Origin: JBDRHL01 sp043816955
Lineage (GTDB): Bacteria > Planctomycetota > Phycisphaerae > Sedimentisphaerales > CAYZTY01
Direction of reading: 5' to 3'
DNA: 31,309 nt
NCBI GenBank assembly: GCA_043816955.1
Contig: JBDRHL010000089.1
Coordinates: forward strand, 1-31,309
This document shows, one piece after another, positions 1 through 8,690 of the stretch (position 1 is the first letter of the stretch; every line of letters starts with the position of its first letter). The translations under genes were made by a program, and so were the position numbers. Below the pieces are notes generated by a model. It was not told the origin of the DNA. It worked only from the letters and a program-made list of their open reading frames with translations, and made no database searches.

Positions 1-1
1 G

Positions 2-2152
2 GGCATAGTCCTTTTTGAGCTTCTGGATGGCAATTTGCCATTTGATGGGACTCCGATTGAGCTCAGGGATAAACATTTGAATATGCAGCCTCCTCGTCTA
101 ACTGGAAAATTAGAAAGGTGGTGGCGTATTGTTGACAGGTGCCTCGCCAAAAAACCTGAGGACAGGTACAGGGATATTGGCCGGTTGATAGCAGATATAG
201 GCCGTGCGGCCCAGGGGGCTACCCTTAGTATAGATGTCTCGTGCCCCAAGTGCAGCCATATCAATGCCAATCCTGACTCCAGAGCCTGTGATCAATGCAG
301 GGCAATTCTTGACGCTCTATTTCGACCCTGTCCTGTTTGTGCCAGATCGGTTCGTCTTGACGTCAAAACATGTCCCGGATGTGGAAAGGCCGTAGCGGCA
401 TACTATCTATTGTTAGACCGCAAGGAGCAGATTGAAAAACTTAAAGATGAAGATCCAGTAGAGGCTATTGAAATTCTGGAAATGGTCTTGAGGGACGGGG
501 CCGATGACTACCAGGAACACGCCGTCAAGCTCGTAAAAGAGCTACGCCAAAAACAAACGCAAGTGGGATCCCTGATAGCAAACGCCAGTGATGCCTCGGC
601 ATCCGGTGAACTGGAGCAGGCAATTAAATCATGGCAAAAGGTTCTCGAAGTCATCCCCAGGCATAAAACTGCGATCAAACAGATAGAAGAACTTGAGTCG
701 ATTATGAAAGGATTTAAAGGCCGCTGGGACAAAGCTTCCGACCTTATGGACGAAGCACAATTCCAGAAAGCCGATAAATTTCTTCAGGACTGTCTCAAAC
801 TTCTTCCGACAAGGAAGGATGTTAAAAAAATGCTTGAAACCTGCCGTGAGCGTGCTCGAAAGTATAAAGCAGCTTTCGAGGATGCATCGGCTTTTGCAAA
901 AACCAAAATGCTCAATAAGGCAGATACTCAAATAAAAGATGCTTTGGCACAGGCCCCTAAAAGTTCCGAAGCATTGTCTTTGGCTGCTGATCTTTCCAAA
1001 AAGCTGGAAAAGACCAAAAATTTAATTGTACTGGCACAGCGTCAGCTTTCATGGGCAGAGTTTTCCAAAGTCAGCGAAACAATTAATGAACTTGAACAGC
1101 TGCAAGTAGATAACCCGCAAGCTGAAAATACGAGGAAAGAGCTTAGAAAAACACAGGATGGTTACATTGCATCGATGGAAGAAGTCCGATTAGCAAAAGA
1201 TTCCAAAGACCTGAATAAGGCGATTAACAAGATCAAACAGGCATTAAAATCGTGTCCTGATTCCCAAGAAGCGCAGTCTTTTTCAAAGGCTGTGAAAGCC
1301 GAACAGGACAGAGCATCCAATCTTGTAGATGAAGCAGTATCCGCTATGTGGTCTGCTGAATTCGACAAGGCCGGTTCTTTCCTTATACAGGCCTCAGCTA
1401 TCTGGCCGGATGCTCCTGATCTTGATAAGACAAAAAATTCCATAGAAACAGGCCAGAAGAAATATACGCAGCATTTGAAAGCTGCCATAGAGGCTGAAGC
1501 ATCCTTAGCTTTAGGGAAGGCTCTGGATGAGATAACATCTGCTCAGAATGAATGCCCTGACTCAAAAGAAGCCTCTGAAGTACGTACCTCTATTGAAAAG
1601 AAGCAAGCCGAGGCTAAAGCTCGCTTGGAAGATGCCAAGGTAGCACTTGAGGAAGCCCGATTTGAAGATGTGGAACCCCTCGCTGTAAAAGCAAAGGAAT
1701 TGTGGCCTGAACTGAATATTGAACCTTACTCCGCATCAGCTGTCCAAACAATCATGCAGGACTATAACTCAAAAATGGAGGAGGCTAAGCAGGCATTCGA
1801 GGCAAAAAATTTAAAGAAATCCCTGGATATCGTGAAAAAGGCTATCACCCTATGCCCGAGGGCAGCCGAAGCTAATAAACTTCATGGTTCCATCAGAGAA
1901 ATAATTAAGAAACGAGAAAATAGGATACTGAAAATTAGGGTGTTTCTTAGCGACTTGAAAGATGGGATAAAGAGATGGAGTTGGTTTGCAGCAAAACTTA
2001 CTGTAGTAATCTTGCTCACTGCATTGACAGCTGCACTAACTCCAGTTGCATTTATAGCTGAGTTAATTTGTTTTAAAGGAAAGGCAGAGCATAATTGGGC
2101 TTTTGTGCTTTGGGGATTTCTGAAAGAAAAAGTATGGGATGAGTGGTTCTAA
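2..2152 (+). CDS. Ser/Thr protein kinase, C-terminal part, with zinc ribbons, TPR-like helices and a C-terminal membrane segment (5' end outside window)
   Basis: The frame is open from base 2 and starts inside a Hanks-type kinase C-lobe: GIVLFELLDGNLPFDG matches subdomain IX and CLAKKPEDRYRDIGRL matches subdomain XI, so the first TTG/ATG codons are not the real start. After the kinase (about 65 residues remain) come two zinc ribbons with four CxxC pairs (CPKC...CDQC, CPVC...CPGC, about residues 80-130). Next is a roughly 500-residue helical region of degenerate TPR-like repeats with regularly spaced WP/CP turns and high Lys/Glu/Ala. One long hydrophobic stretch lies near the C-terminus (AAKLTVVILLTALTAAL). 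Likely role: membrane-anchored signalling kinase that uses the repeats for protein binding. It is on the opposite strand from almost everything else here and converges on the next gene with a 38-base gap. Kinase identity is sure; substrate unknown. Confidence 0.88.
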   Translation, partial: GIVLFELLDGNLPFDGTPIELRDKHLNMQPPRLTGKLERWWRIVDRCLAKKPEDRYRDIGRLIADIGRAAQGATLSIDVSCPKCSHINANPDSRACDQCRAILDALFRPCPVCARSVRLDVKTCPGCGKAVAAYYLLLDRKEQIEKLKDEDPVEAIEILEMVLRDGADDYQEHAVKLVKELRQKQTQVGSLIANASDASASGELEQAIKSWQKVLEVIPRHKTAIKQIEELESIMKGFKGRWDKASDLMDEAQFQKADKFLQDCLKLLPTRKDVKKMLETCRERARKYKAAFEDASAFAKTKMLNKADTQIKDALAQAPKSSEALSLAADLSKKLEKTKNLIVLAQRQLSWAEFSKVSETINELEQLQVDNPQAENTRKELRKTQDGYIASMEEVRLAKDSKDLNKAINKIKQALKSCPDSQEAQSFSKAVKAEQDRASNLVDEAVSAMWSAEFDKAGSFLIQASAIWPDAPDLDKTKNSIETGQKKYTQHLKAAIEAEASLALGKALDEITSAQNECPDSKEASEVRTSIEKKQAEAKARLEDAKVALEEARFEDVEPLAVKAKELWPELNIEPYSASAVQTIMQDYNSKMEEAKQAFEAKNLKKSLDIVKKAITLCPRAAEANKLHGSIREIIKKRENRILKIRVFLSDLKDGIKRWSWFAAKLTVVILLTALTAALTPVAFIAELICFKGKAEHNWAFVLWGFLKEKVWDEWF

Positions 2153-2190
2153 AGTTTACATTGATATGATTCAACTTCCTACTAACGGAC

Positions 2191-2616
2191 TCAACCAAGT
2201 GGGCGTTTAGCATTTGCGAAATCAATGAACATCGAATCTTTGTCCTTTGATGACTTATTAATGTCCCTCAGATTTACACATTTATCCGCCAGACGCCTCA
2301 ATGCTGCCTCAAATCGTGTGGAGAGTTTCCAGCCGGCCTGGCCACCATACCTTGAATTGAAACTGCTGACATGTTCAATAAGGCCGAGTCTTGAAAGTTT
2401 GGATCGGGTTCTCTGGAGAATTCTTCTCGAAGTGTCATATTTGTGCTCAATGAATGCGAGGTCTGGCAGAAGATGCTCTGTCCATTTCAATTCAAACAGA
2501 ATACATGCTGCTGCGTGCTGCTGATTACGATTACCTGGAAAAAGCATCTCAACCAAGTCAGAATAATCAGAGATTTCCTTACGGTGATTGAAGCTAATTT
2601 TTGTGTATTCGGCCAT
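2191..2616 (-). CDS. Small winged-helix-like protein, function unknown
   Basis: 141 residues, no signal peptide or membrane segment. The middle (about residues 35-115) is helical with a pattern typical of a winged helix: a recognition-type helix RRILQRTRSKLSRLGLI followed by a Gly/Tyr-rich turn (NSRYGGQAGWKLS) that would form the wing. The C-terminal 25 residues are Lys/Asp-rich and probably disordered. The start ATG is preceded by a purine-rich GGGGTG about 7 bases upstream. A 10-bp perfect inverted repeat lies 35 bases upstream of the start and could be its own operator. It is not in an obvious operon: the left neighbour converges and 310 bases without a gene lie to the right. I do not recognise the family; a DNA-binding role is inferred only from the fold pattern. 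Confidence 0.6.
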   Translation of the reverse strand: MAEYTKISFNHRKEISDYSDLVEMLFPGNRNQQHAAACILFELKWTEHLLPDLAFIEHKYDTSRRILQRTRSKLSRLGLIEHVSSFNSRYGGQAGWKLSTRFEAALRRLADKCVNLRDINKSSKDKDSMFIDFANAKRPLG

Positions 2617-2650
2617 TTACTTTTCACCCCGGTCTTTTGATGCAAAATAT

Positions 2651-2683
2651 AGGCTTCGACGCGGGACATAAGTGTCGAAGCCT
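2651..2683. promoter_or_regulatory. Perfect 10-bp inverted repeat upstream of the winged-helix gene
   Basis: Arms AGGCTTCGAC (2651-2660) and GTCGAAGCCT (2674-2683) are separated by 13 bases. It lies 35 bases upstream of the start at 2616 on the minus strand. On that strand it is followed by ATATTTTGC, a poor U-tract, so an operator or leader hairpin is more likely than a terminator. The rest of the gap 2617-2926 shows no convincing gene; a 22-codon open stretch near 2823-2885 on the plus strand may be a gene fossil. Confidence 0.4.
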
Positions 2684-2905
2684 TGTTAAAAAAAGTTGGG
2701 CCTGTATTTATAATTTTTGGTTTGCACCGGAAAATGGGCTATTGCGGGATTTGGGCACCCGTGAAGGCAGGTTGAACGGGAAGGCGTGGCTTTCCGATGG
2801 GCTTTACTATATGAATTGACGATACTGTTTCGGAGGGTAATAACCTTGTCAATTTAACAGGAGCTGCAACAGGTGCCAGTCAATAGTGGCTGTCGACGTA
2901 AAACT

Positions 2906-2927
2906 GTTCAAAAGCACGTTTTTGAAC
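2906..2927 (-). terminator. Weak hairpin at the end of the M56 protease gene
   Basis: GTTCAAAA (2906-2913) and TTTTGAAC (2920-2927) form an 8-bp AT-rich stem with a 6-base loop, overlapping the stop codon of the M56 gene. The minus-strand tail AGTTTTACG is only a partial U-tract, so termination would be weak. Confidence 0.3.
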
Positions 2928-5900
2928 TATCTAAGTAAGATCCTTGTTTCAATATGCAAGATTTCTCCAGATTCGCCCTTAGTATCTTCCTCAAGTTCCA
3001 GCAGACTCATTGGTGCGGTACCATCTTCAATCATTTTAATGATTTCCTCAATGGTAATTCCATATTTGTTCATTTGGCTTTCAGCCGTTTTGGGCAAAAT
3101 CATATTTCCAGCCTTCAGACTTGCCAATGGAATACTAAGAGCAATTACATTCTCGATTTCGTCTTTTCCCTCTCCGGTAGATTCCTGAACTATTATCTGT
3201 AGCATTGTTGCGCCTGTAGGTTTTTGTTTTGGTGATTTCGCTTCTCCAACGACCGAGGTTATACCGGACATATTCGGTACCTGTTGATTGGAGCCTTTTT
3301 CTGCAAAATACAGGTTGCCGAAGCTGCTACCACCGTCAGCTGGATAAAAGCTCAAATGCAGCCAGCCTTCTTTAATATAAGTAAAGGTGCGTGTAAATTC
3401 TCCGGTGCCACGTTTTACAATTGGGCCCTGTTTGCTACGGGTTTCACCATTTGTTGCATAAATGTGGAGCATTGCCTGATCGTGTGAAGACAACTTGTAT
3501 TTCCCTTTTATTGTGTAAGTTTGGCCAACTTCGAATTTGCTGCCGGTTCCAAGGACTTCAGTGATCTCAATTGAATCGTCTTGCAGAAATCCTTGTTTTG
3601 TTATTTCAAAATCCACAGGTGTGATATCAACCTGCCCAGCGGGTGTTTGTGGTTTTTCAAATTCCCTCAGTTTTACTTCAAAACGATCTATTGCTTTAAT
3701 ATCCGTTCGATTAAAATTGAATTCTATTTCATCAACATAGTTCAGTGCGATCCCTCTAGCAATTCCTTTATTGTCATAAGTTTTTACGACCGAATTGATT
3801 TGATGTCCTCGTTCATCTAACAGCCGAATACCAATCTCCCAGAGTTTATGTGGATATGATGTTGCTGAAAATTTTAGCGTTGCTCTTAGGTTTCTGTCAA
3901 ACACAACACTTTTTAAATTGAGCAAAGGCTGTTCCTCAAAAGATTGAAGTCCAACAGGTATTTCTTCATTCAGCTTCAGCTTGCCCTCGGTTCGTATTGA
4001 TACAGGCCCGCGTCTTGTGCTTGGATGATCCTGGCCGACAAAGCTAAGGTACTCTAATCCAAGTTCTTTAACAAGTTGCCCAGCTCTCTTGAAGGCTTCG
4101 TTATTCTCTAACCACTGATTGCGATCATAGCTGTTTCGGCCACTTGGAATCATTCCAGGCTCATAGGCTACTTCAAGAACTGTTACTTCCTTGTTAGGTG
4201 GGTTGCTGAGTTTGTCTTCCAATTCTTCCCATGTTATTTGTTGTCCTTGATAACATAGCTTGTCTTTGTCAGAACCTGCAATAATTGTTACAAAGTATCG
4301 CTGTTTATATTCACTTTTCTTGGTTTCTGACAAAGGTTTGGCTTTTTCAGCTTCGATTTGTCCGGCGGTTTCTTTTCGAGATACAACTATTTGGTTTATC
4401 TTATCATCTTCAAACCAGAACAATAAGCCATGTTGGTTATAGTAAATCTTGCTAATTTTTGGGCGACCAATAAAACGTTGTTTCTTTAAGAGTACCTGAT
4501 TGTCATATCTTTCATCAAATTCAGAAGTGGCTATCTCAGTGACTGGCTCGCCATAAACATCAAATACATCCTTCTTGGCCGAAGACATGCTTATCCCTGA
4601 ACTCAATTTCCCTTTAAAACCTGGATTTAGCCTTATCTCTATTAAGTAATTTTCTTGTGGATTAACCCAGAACCCCAACCCATATGTTTTCCTATAATTA
4701 AGCCACCAGTCTTTTTCGTTATGGAGTTCCTTATCAGGCCCACCTAACTTCGATTTGATAGAGTCGCCCGTGCAACCGAAAATGATGTTATCAAAACCAA
4801 CCCCTTCTTTAACAGTTACAGATGAATAATCGGCTTTCTCCACATCTTCAGCTACAACTTGCACATCGGTTTTGAAATCGGGCTTAAGGGAAACATTTTT
4901 GAAGGTAACATATTCATAAGGTCTAATCTGAAATTGAAATTCCTTGATACTATTTAGCGACAAATTGGCAAAAATGAATGTGCTTTGTGCCAAGCCACTG
5001 TCTGAGAGCCCTGTTTGCATATTACCCGTAAACGTGGAACCGTTTTTATCAATGGCTATAAGTCTTGCCGCTTCTGTAAAACAAATATTATCGGTTATCG
5101 TCATTACCAATCCGTTCTTGGATTCATTGGCAGCAGACAAGATAATCTTTTTGCCTTTAAATGTCTTCGATGTAATGCCATGTCCATTATGGGTTGCTAT
5201 GGTATTCCATTTTCCAGCAGCAGCACCGGCTGTTATTTTTGTTTGTTTAATTCCTTTCTTGATATGAGCCCGACATGCAATTATACCTTCCGGCTCAATG
5301 ATATCGATATTACTGCTTTCTTTTGAATCCTTAATCTTGCCTCTCTTAAAATTAAAATCTTCGCCAACCACCTTAAAAGCTATTTCATAGCCGGGATAAT
5401 CTGATGTATACCGGCTTTTGTCTTCGGTAATTATTTTCATATCCAATTGACTTCCATCCGGCTTCCACCATTGTTTGTCTTTGCTTGGGTAATTACAAAC
5501 TCCAACCAGTTTAACAGTCACGCCATTGGGAAGAGTTGCTTTAAACTCAGATTGTTGCTGGGCAACGTCGGTGGTTTCTTTAGACTTTTCAGCTTTTGCC
5601 ATTGGCAGCAGGATTGAAGCGGTGATGATTATTGCTAACAGGCCTACAAAACCTAATTTTGCTGTTTTGGGGAATGGCCGACTAAGGATATGTTTTATCC
5701 GGCCTGATAACGCTTTTTTCGATTCAACGACACCTATCAGACGTAAGCTTAAAGCGGGCCGGCTGAAAGTCAAGCGGGAGATGTTCAATAGTGTCTCAGG
5801 GTAATCCTCGGCCCTCTCACCCATAGCCACTAATACCATTTCGTCAACAGCCTGTTCCCTGACCTTGCGGATAATCGCATTTGCCATCCACAGCAGCGGG

Positions 5901-6715
5901 TTATAGAAATAGGCAATCTGCAATATTGTCTGAACTAGGCTAATCGCCAAATCACCGCGTTTGATATGAGCCAGTTCGTGCAGGAGAATCGACCTCAAAT
6001 CTTCTCTGTTCAATTTACTGGGGAGGTTTTGCGGAATCAGAATTGTCGGTCGAAACAGGCCGCAAACTGATGGACTTGCAGCAACAGGGGAAAGCTTTAA
6101 ATTTACCTTTTCCCGTATTTTCATTTGTTGTTGGCAGTGATGAAAAGCACCAATCATTGAATCACTCGGATCTTTCGATTGAGCAAGCAGGCCTCTAACA
6201 AAGAACATTCGCTGAATTAATAATAAGGCCATTGCTATTACAACAGCTAACCATCCAAGAAAAGCAAAGCCTTGCCAGGATAATGAGGCCGTTACTGAGG
6301 AAGCTGTGATCGCAGATTCAACAGGGATATTGGCGATAGGCTTATGTGAAGTGCTCACTTGAGGCAAAGCTGTGATCGCAGTTTCTGGCGGCACTGTTTC
6401 GCTTACGGGTTCAATACCTGGTAAGATCGGTGCAGTTTGTTCAGTAACAAGGGGTTTTTCACTTACGATACCGGAGATACTGTCGCCGAACCAATAACCC
6501 AGCCCTGTCGGCGATGCAAGCGTTGTCGGCAGAACCAGCTTAACCAGTACCAGCATCCAGATACAGTAACGAAATACTGCTCGAACTTTTTTTCGAAGAA
6601 GCAAATCCAGCACAAGCAATACAATGATAAGCACGCTGGATTGAATCAGCATTGGGGTGGAGAAATCAATAAATGTTTTACCCGTTGTATTCAAGAATGT
6701 TATTAAACTATTCAT
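2927..6715 (-). CDS. M56 family (BlaR1-like) membrane metalloprotease with a very large C-terminal sensor region
   Basis: 1262 residues. N-terminal part: hydrophobic segments at about 24-40, 48-66 and 148-170, then the M56 zinc protease core with HELAH at 246-250 and the downstream ligand region EQAVDEM at 287-293, then a transmembrane segment at about 352-372. The remaining roughly 890 residues should be extracytoplasmic and are not the penicillin-binding domain of classical BlaR1. Visible subregions: a GVGFDNIIFGCTGDSIKSKLGGP-type module (about 636-660) with the related repeat GISMSSAKKDVFDVYGEP (707-724); an ExbD-like alpha/beta stretch (about 806-892); beta-rich parts; and a C-terminal segment (about 1168-1262) resembling the YvlB/LiaX C-terminal domain. 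It follows the BlaI gene by 53 bases with AGGGG as ribosome binding site. By family, ligand sensing should trigger cytoplasmic cleavage of the BlaI repressor; the ligand is unknown. Confidence 0.88.
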   Translation of the reverse strand: MNSLITFLNTTGKTFIDFSTPMLIQSSVLIIVLLVLDLLLRKKVRAVFRYCIWMLVLVKLVLPTTLASPTGLGYWFGDSISGIVSEKPLVTEQTAPILPGIEPVSETVPPETAITALPQVSTSHKPIANIPVESAITASSVTASLSWQGFAFLGWLAVVIAMALLLIQRMFFVRGLLAQSKDPSDSMIGAFHHCQQQMKIREKVNLKLSPVAASPSVCGLFRPTILIPQNLPSKLNREDLRSILLHELAHIKRGDLAISLVQTILQIAYFYNPLLWMANAIIRKVREQAVDEMVLVAMGERAEDYPETLLNISRLTFSRPALSLRLIGVVESKKALSGRIKHILSRPFPKTAKLGFVGLLAIIITASILLPMAKAEKSKETTDVAQQQSEFKATLPNGVTVKLVGVCNYPSKDKQWWKPDGSQLDMKIITEDKSRYTSDYPGYEIAFKVVGEDFNFKRGKIKDSKESSNIDIIEPEGIIACRAHIKKGIKQTKITAGAAAGKWNTIATHNGHGITSKTFKGKKIILSAANESKNGLVMTITDNICFTEAARLIAIDKNGSTFTGNMQTGLSDSGLAQSTFIFANLSLNSIKEFQFQIRPYEYVTFKNVSLKPDFKTDVQVVAEDVEKADYSSVTVKEGVGFDNIIFGCTGDSIKSKLGGPDKELHNEKDWWLNYRKTYGLGFWVNPQENYLIEIRLNPGFKGKLSSGISMSSAKKDVFDVYGEPVTEIATSEFDERYDNQVLLKKQRFIGRPKISKIYYNQHGLLFWFEDDKINQIVVSRKETAGQIEAEKAKPLSETKKSEYKQRYFVTIIAGSDKDKLCYQGQQITWEELEDKLSNPPNKEVTVLEVAYEPGMIPSGRNSYDRNQWLENNEAFKRAGQLVKELGLEYLSFVGQDHPSTRRGPVSIRTEGKLKLNEEIPVGLQSFEEQPLLNLKSVVFDRNLRATLKFSATSYPHKLWEIGIRLLDERGHQINSVVKTYDNKGIARGIALNYVDEIEFNFNRTDIKAIDRFEVKLREFEKPQTPAGQVDITPVDFEITKQGFLQDDSIEITEVLGTGSKFEVGQTYTIKGKYKLSSHDQAMLHIYATNGETRSKQGPIVKRGTGEFTRTFTYIKEGWLHLSFYPADGGSSFGNLYFAEKGSNQQVPNMSGITSVVGEAKSPKQKPTGATMLQIIVQESTGEGKDEIENVIALSIPLASLKAGNMILPKTAESQMNKYGITIEEIIKMIEDGTAPMSLLELEEDTKGESGEILHIETRILLR

Positions 6716-6768
6716 AATATTGTCCCCTTATTTTTTAAGGATTCGTTTTTCTGTTTTTCCATACCGGT

Positions 6769-7170
6769 TTATTTCTGCTTTGAACCTGTTTTTCTGCATT
6801 TTCTTTGCTTGATAAAGTGTTCCAGTTGGCGATACTCTTCTTCTGAAAGCTGGTCGTTTTCGATTAGGAACTGCATCATGGGAGTAAAGGTTCCGTTAAA
6901 GGCCCTTTTAAGTGTTCTGGTGATTTCACTTTTGCGGGCCTGGGACTGGGTAACTGCAGAGGTGTAGAGATATAGATTACGAATCTTCTCTGTTTTGAGC
7001 AGCCCCTTCTTAACCATACGGTCCATCATGGTCTTGACTGTGGTATAAGCCCAACCCTTTTCATCCTGGAGTGCTTCCTGTACAGTGGGTGCCGCACAAG
7101 GCTCAAGCTCCCATACCTTCTGGAGAATGGTCCATTCACTTTCGAATAGTTCGAGATTTTCTTTTTTCAT
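6769..7170 (-). CDS. BlaI/MecI-family transcriptional repressor
   Basis: 133 residues. The N-terminal winged helix matches BlaI/MecI: EWTILQKVWE, then TVQEALQDEKGWAYTTVKTMMDRMVKKGLL with the recognition helix, then the wing. The C-terminal part is the dimerisation helix region. The family binds dyads as a dimer and is inactivated by cleavage triggered by its M56 partner, which is the next gene (53-base gap), so the two form a two-gene switch. The start is fixed by AAGGAG six bases upstream of ATG. A 14-bp dyad lies 36 bases upstream of the start. The Lys/Arg-rich C-terminal tail (QRKCRKTGSKQK) is slightly unusual. Regulated target genes beyond its own operon cannot be told from this window. 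Confidence 0.93.
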   Translation of the reverse strand: MKKENLELFESEWTILQKVWELEPCAAPTVQEALQDEKGWAYTTVKTMMDRMVKKGLLKTEKIRNLYLYTSAVTQSQARKSEITRTLKRAFNGTFTPMMQFLIENDQLSEEEYRQLEHFIKQRKCRKTGSKQK

Positions 7171-7205
7171 AACAAGCTCCTTATATCTATCTAAGTAATA
7201 ACTAC

Positions 7206-7219
7206 TCTACTCTGGTAGA
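7206..7219. promoter_or_regulatory. Candidate BlaI operator
   Basis: TCTACTCTGGTAGA is a dyad with 5-bp arms and a 4-base centre, located 36 bases upstream of the blaI-like start. A second, longer-spaced pair ATATCTA (7183-7189) / TAGATAT (7216-7222) overlaps it. BlaI/MecI operators are TACA/TGTA-type dyads in the promoter of their own operon, so position and symmetry fit, but the core differs from the staphylococcal consensus. Confidence 0.4.
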
Positions 7220-7220
7220 T

Positions 7221-7297
7221 ATTGCAAGCAAAAAATAATATTTTTTTGAAAAATTTTTACACCCCCGTTTTTACGCCAAAAACCAACAAAAAAGGCC
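7221..7297 (-). repeat. Intergenic block shared with 12172-12246
   Basis: About 75 bases covering an A/T-rich spacer, an AC-C4-type core with GTTTTT, and CAAAAACCAACAAAAAA leading into a GGCC terminator stem. The copy at 12172-12246 has the same order and nearly the same sequence. Both lie between the promoter of a regulator gene (BlaI, GntR) and the terminator of the preceding sigma cassette. A shorter relative is at 20724-20745. Confidence 0.6.
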
Positions 7298-7320
7298 GGG
7301 GCAAACCAGCCCGGCCTTTT
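7290..7320 (-). terminator. Intrinsic terminator of cassette E
   Basis: An 11-bp perfect stem, AAAAGGCCGGG (7290-7300) with CCCGGCCTTTT (7310-7320), loop of 9. Read on the minus strand it ends in TTTTTT followed by GTTGG. It lies 21 bases past the stop at 7342. Confidence 0.88.
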
Positions 7321-7341
7321 ACGTTAACTTTAATATCATTG

Positions 7342-8685
7342 TTATTTAGAAATTGTTGCTTCCAGTTCAGCTAATTGTTCTGTTGAAATATTCTCGGCTG
7401 CCAAATCGCCGTATATTACCCTGTACTCATCATCTGAAATTTTCCATCGCATCAAGACCGCATCAACGTCATCTGACGTCACCTGATCTCCATAGTAGGC
7501 TGCATCCTTATCTGCCTTGACCAGCTCTGCATAAAACATACATGCACCCTGAACTGCCATCATCTTTGGCATAGCCTTATTCCTAATCCCTTCCTTTTCC
7601 TCTTGTGTAGGCTTAAAATTAGGATCACTAATTCTCTTGCTTTGCCATTCTTTCTCGGAATTAGTTTTTATAACTTCCGTGATTTCTCTCATAACATCCA
7701 TCACCGCCAACTTTTGCGGGTATTTGCCGCCTGTAATTTCCGCGAAAATCCGAAGTCCCTTTACGGCACTTCCTTCATCCTGGCCAGGCATTTGCATTTC
7801 TGCCATGAGCTTATAATCCGAAGGTATGTTTGGCTCGAATATCTCAGGGCCAAGGTTTATGTCCCATTCAAAATTGTCCAATATCATTGACATCTTCATT
7901 GGGGATGTATCAGGCCCTGCAGACATCTCCATCTCCATTTCTAATAGTACTGGCAATTGAGTTTCTACATCTACCCAACAACGCGCAAGATATTTTTCGA
8001 ATTGCCCGCCACCCGCTCTTGGATCATTAGTCTCTATGCCTTCGACCTTGACACCATCAATTATAGATTCTCCCAAATGTGTATATTCTCCCAGCATAAT
8101 TTGCCTGATCATCTCCCTCGGATCGTTACCCTGTAACCGCATTTTTTTCAGCATTTCATCTGTTAATAACATCCGCATATACTGCTTCTGTGTGGGCATT
8201 AAACTGATAATTACTTTCTCTGAAGGGATTACATATTGTATCATTCTTACATTTCCGTCCATATATGTGCCAGCTCTAAAACCATACTCCGAGGAAAGGT
8301 AAATTTCCAATTCCTGTTCCTTTGCCTTTTCACCCAGTGGACCACCAGTTATCTTTGAATGTCCTTTGAAAAAGCAAGTCTGAATACGGCCAACTCGTTC
8401 GGCCAATGATGCCCACGCGACACTGGCCCCATCAATTGAACCACCAAACTGATTTATGGCAACAAGTATTGCAATAATTATTACTGCCGCAGCAGCAAAC
8501 TTTGTTATTCTACTTTTCATAATTATTCTCCAAATATTTAGCCGCTTTGTTCCTTGCCCACTTTGCTGCCTGGTTAACATTTGTCTCACCCGTTCCAGGT
8601 CGCGAGCAGCAACTTCGGGCCTTGTTTTAAAGCTCGAAATAGCTTCAAGACGGCGTTTGATTTCTTTTTCGTTAATTTCAGACAT
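7342..8685 (-). CDS. Cassette E anti-sigma-like membrane protein with a LolA/RseB-like outer domain
   Basis: 447 residues. A cytoplasmic N-terminal part of about 50 residues (charged, helical) is the likely sigma-binding region; then NIWRIIM (50-56), one transmembrane segment (about 61-80), and an extracytoplasmic part. Residues about 95-290 look like the LolA/LppX/RseB fold: a region on scoring of the protein state, CWVDVETQLPVLLEME, and FEWDINLGPEIFEPNIPSDY, a pattern common in planctomycete proteins of this type. The C-terminal roughly 150 residues are helical. It starts 5 bases after the sigma stop, with AAGGAG in the sigma end codons. Inferred role: holds or releases the adjacent sigma factor in response to an envelope signal. 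An internal Shine-Dalgarno and ATG at 8520 could give a 392-residue shorter product. Anti-sigma function is inferred from the pairing and topology. Confidence 0.75.
   Translation of the reverse strand: MSEINEKEIKRRLEAISSFKTRPEVAARDLERVRQMLTRQQSGQGTKRLNIWRIIMKSRITKFAAAAVIIIAILVAINQFGGSIDGASVAWASLAERVGRIQTCFFKGHSKITGGPLGEKAKEQELEIYLSSEYGFRAGTYMDGNVRMIQYVIPSEKVIISLMPTQKQYMRMLLTDEMLKKMRLQGNDPREMIRQIMLGEYTHLGESIIDGVKVEGIETNDPRAGGGQFEKYLARCWVDVETQLPVLLEMEMEMSAGPDTSPMKMSMILDNFEWDINLGPEIFEPNIPSDYKLMAEMQMPGQDEGSAVKGLRIFAEITGGKYPQKLAVMDVMREITEVIKTNSEKEWQSKRISDPNFKPTQEEKEGIRNKAMPKMMAVQGACMFYAELVKADKDAAYYGDQVTSDDVDAVLMRWKISDDEYRVIYGDLAAENISTEQLAELEATISK
8518..8532 (-). promoter_or_regulatory. Internal ribosome binding site plus ATG in the cassette E partner gene
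   Basis: The codons for W-R-I-I-M are TGGAGAATAATTATG. This places GGAGA (8527-8531) six bases before an in-frame ATG (8520). Translation from it would begin at MKSRITKFAAAAVII, a typical signal-anchor start with a basic n-region. Confidence 0.5.
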
Positions 8686-8690
8686 AACAT

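Noticed and set aside
35..2152. Complete gene starting with TTG at 35
   Set aside because: The frame is open to base 2 and codes for kinase residues upstream of the TTG, so the gene begins outside the window.
2823..2888. Short plus-strand peptide (DDTVSEGNNLVNLTGAATGASQ) in the gap before the M56 gene
   Set aside because: It looks like a protein piece but is only 22 codons between stops, without start or ribosome binding site; at most a gene fossil.
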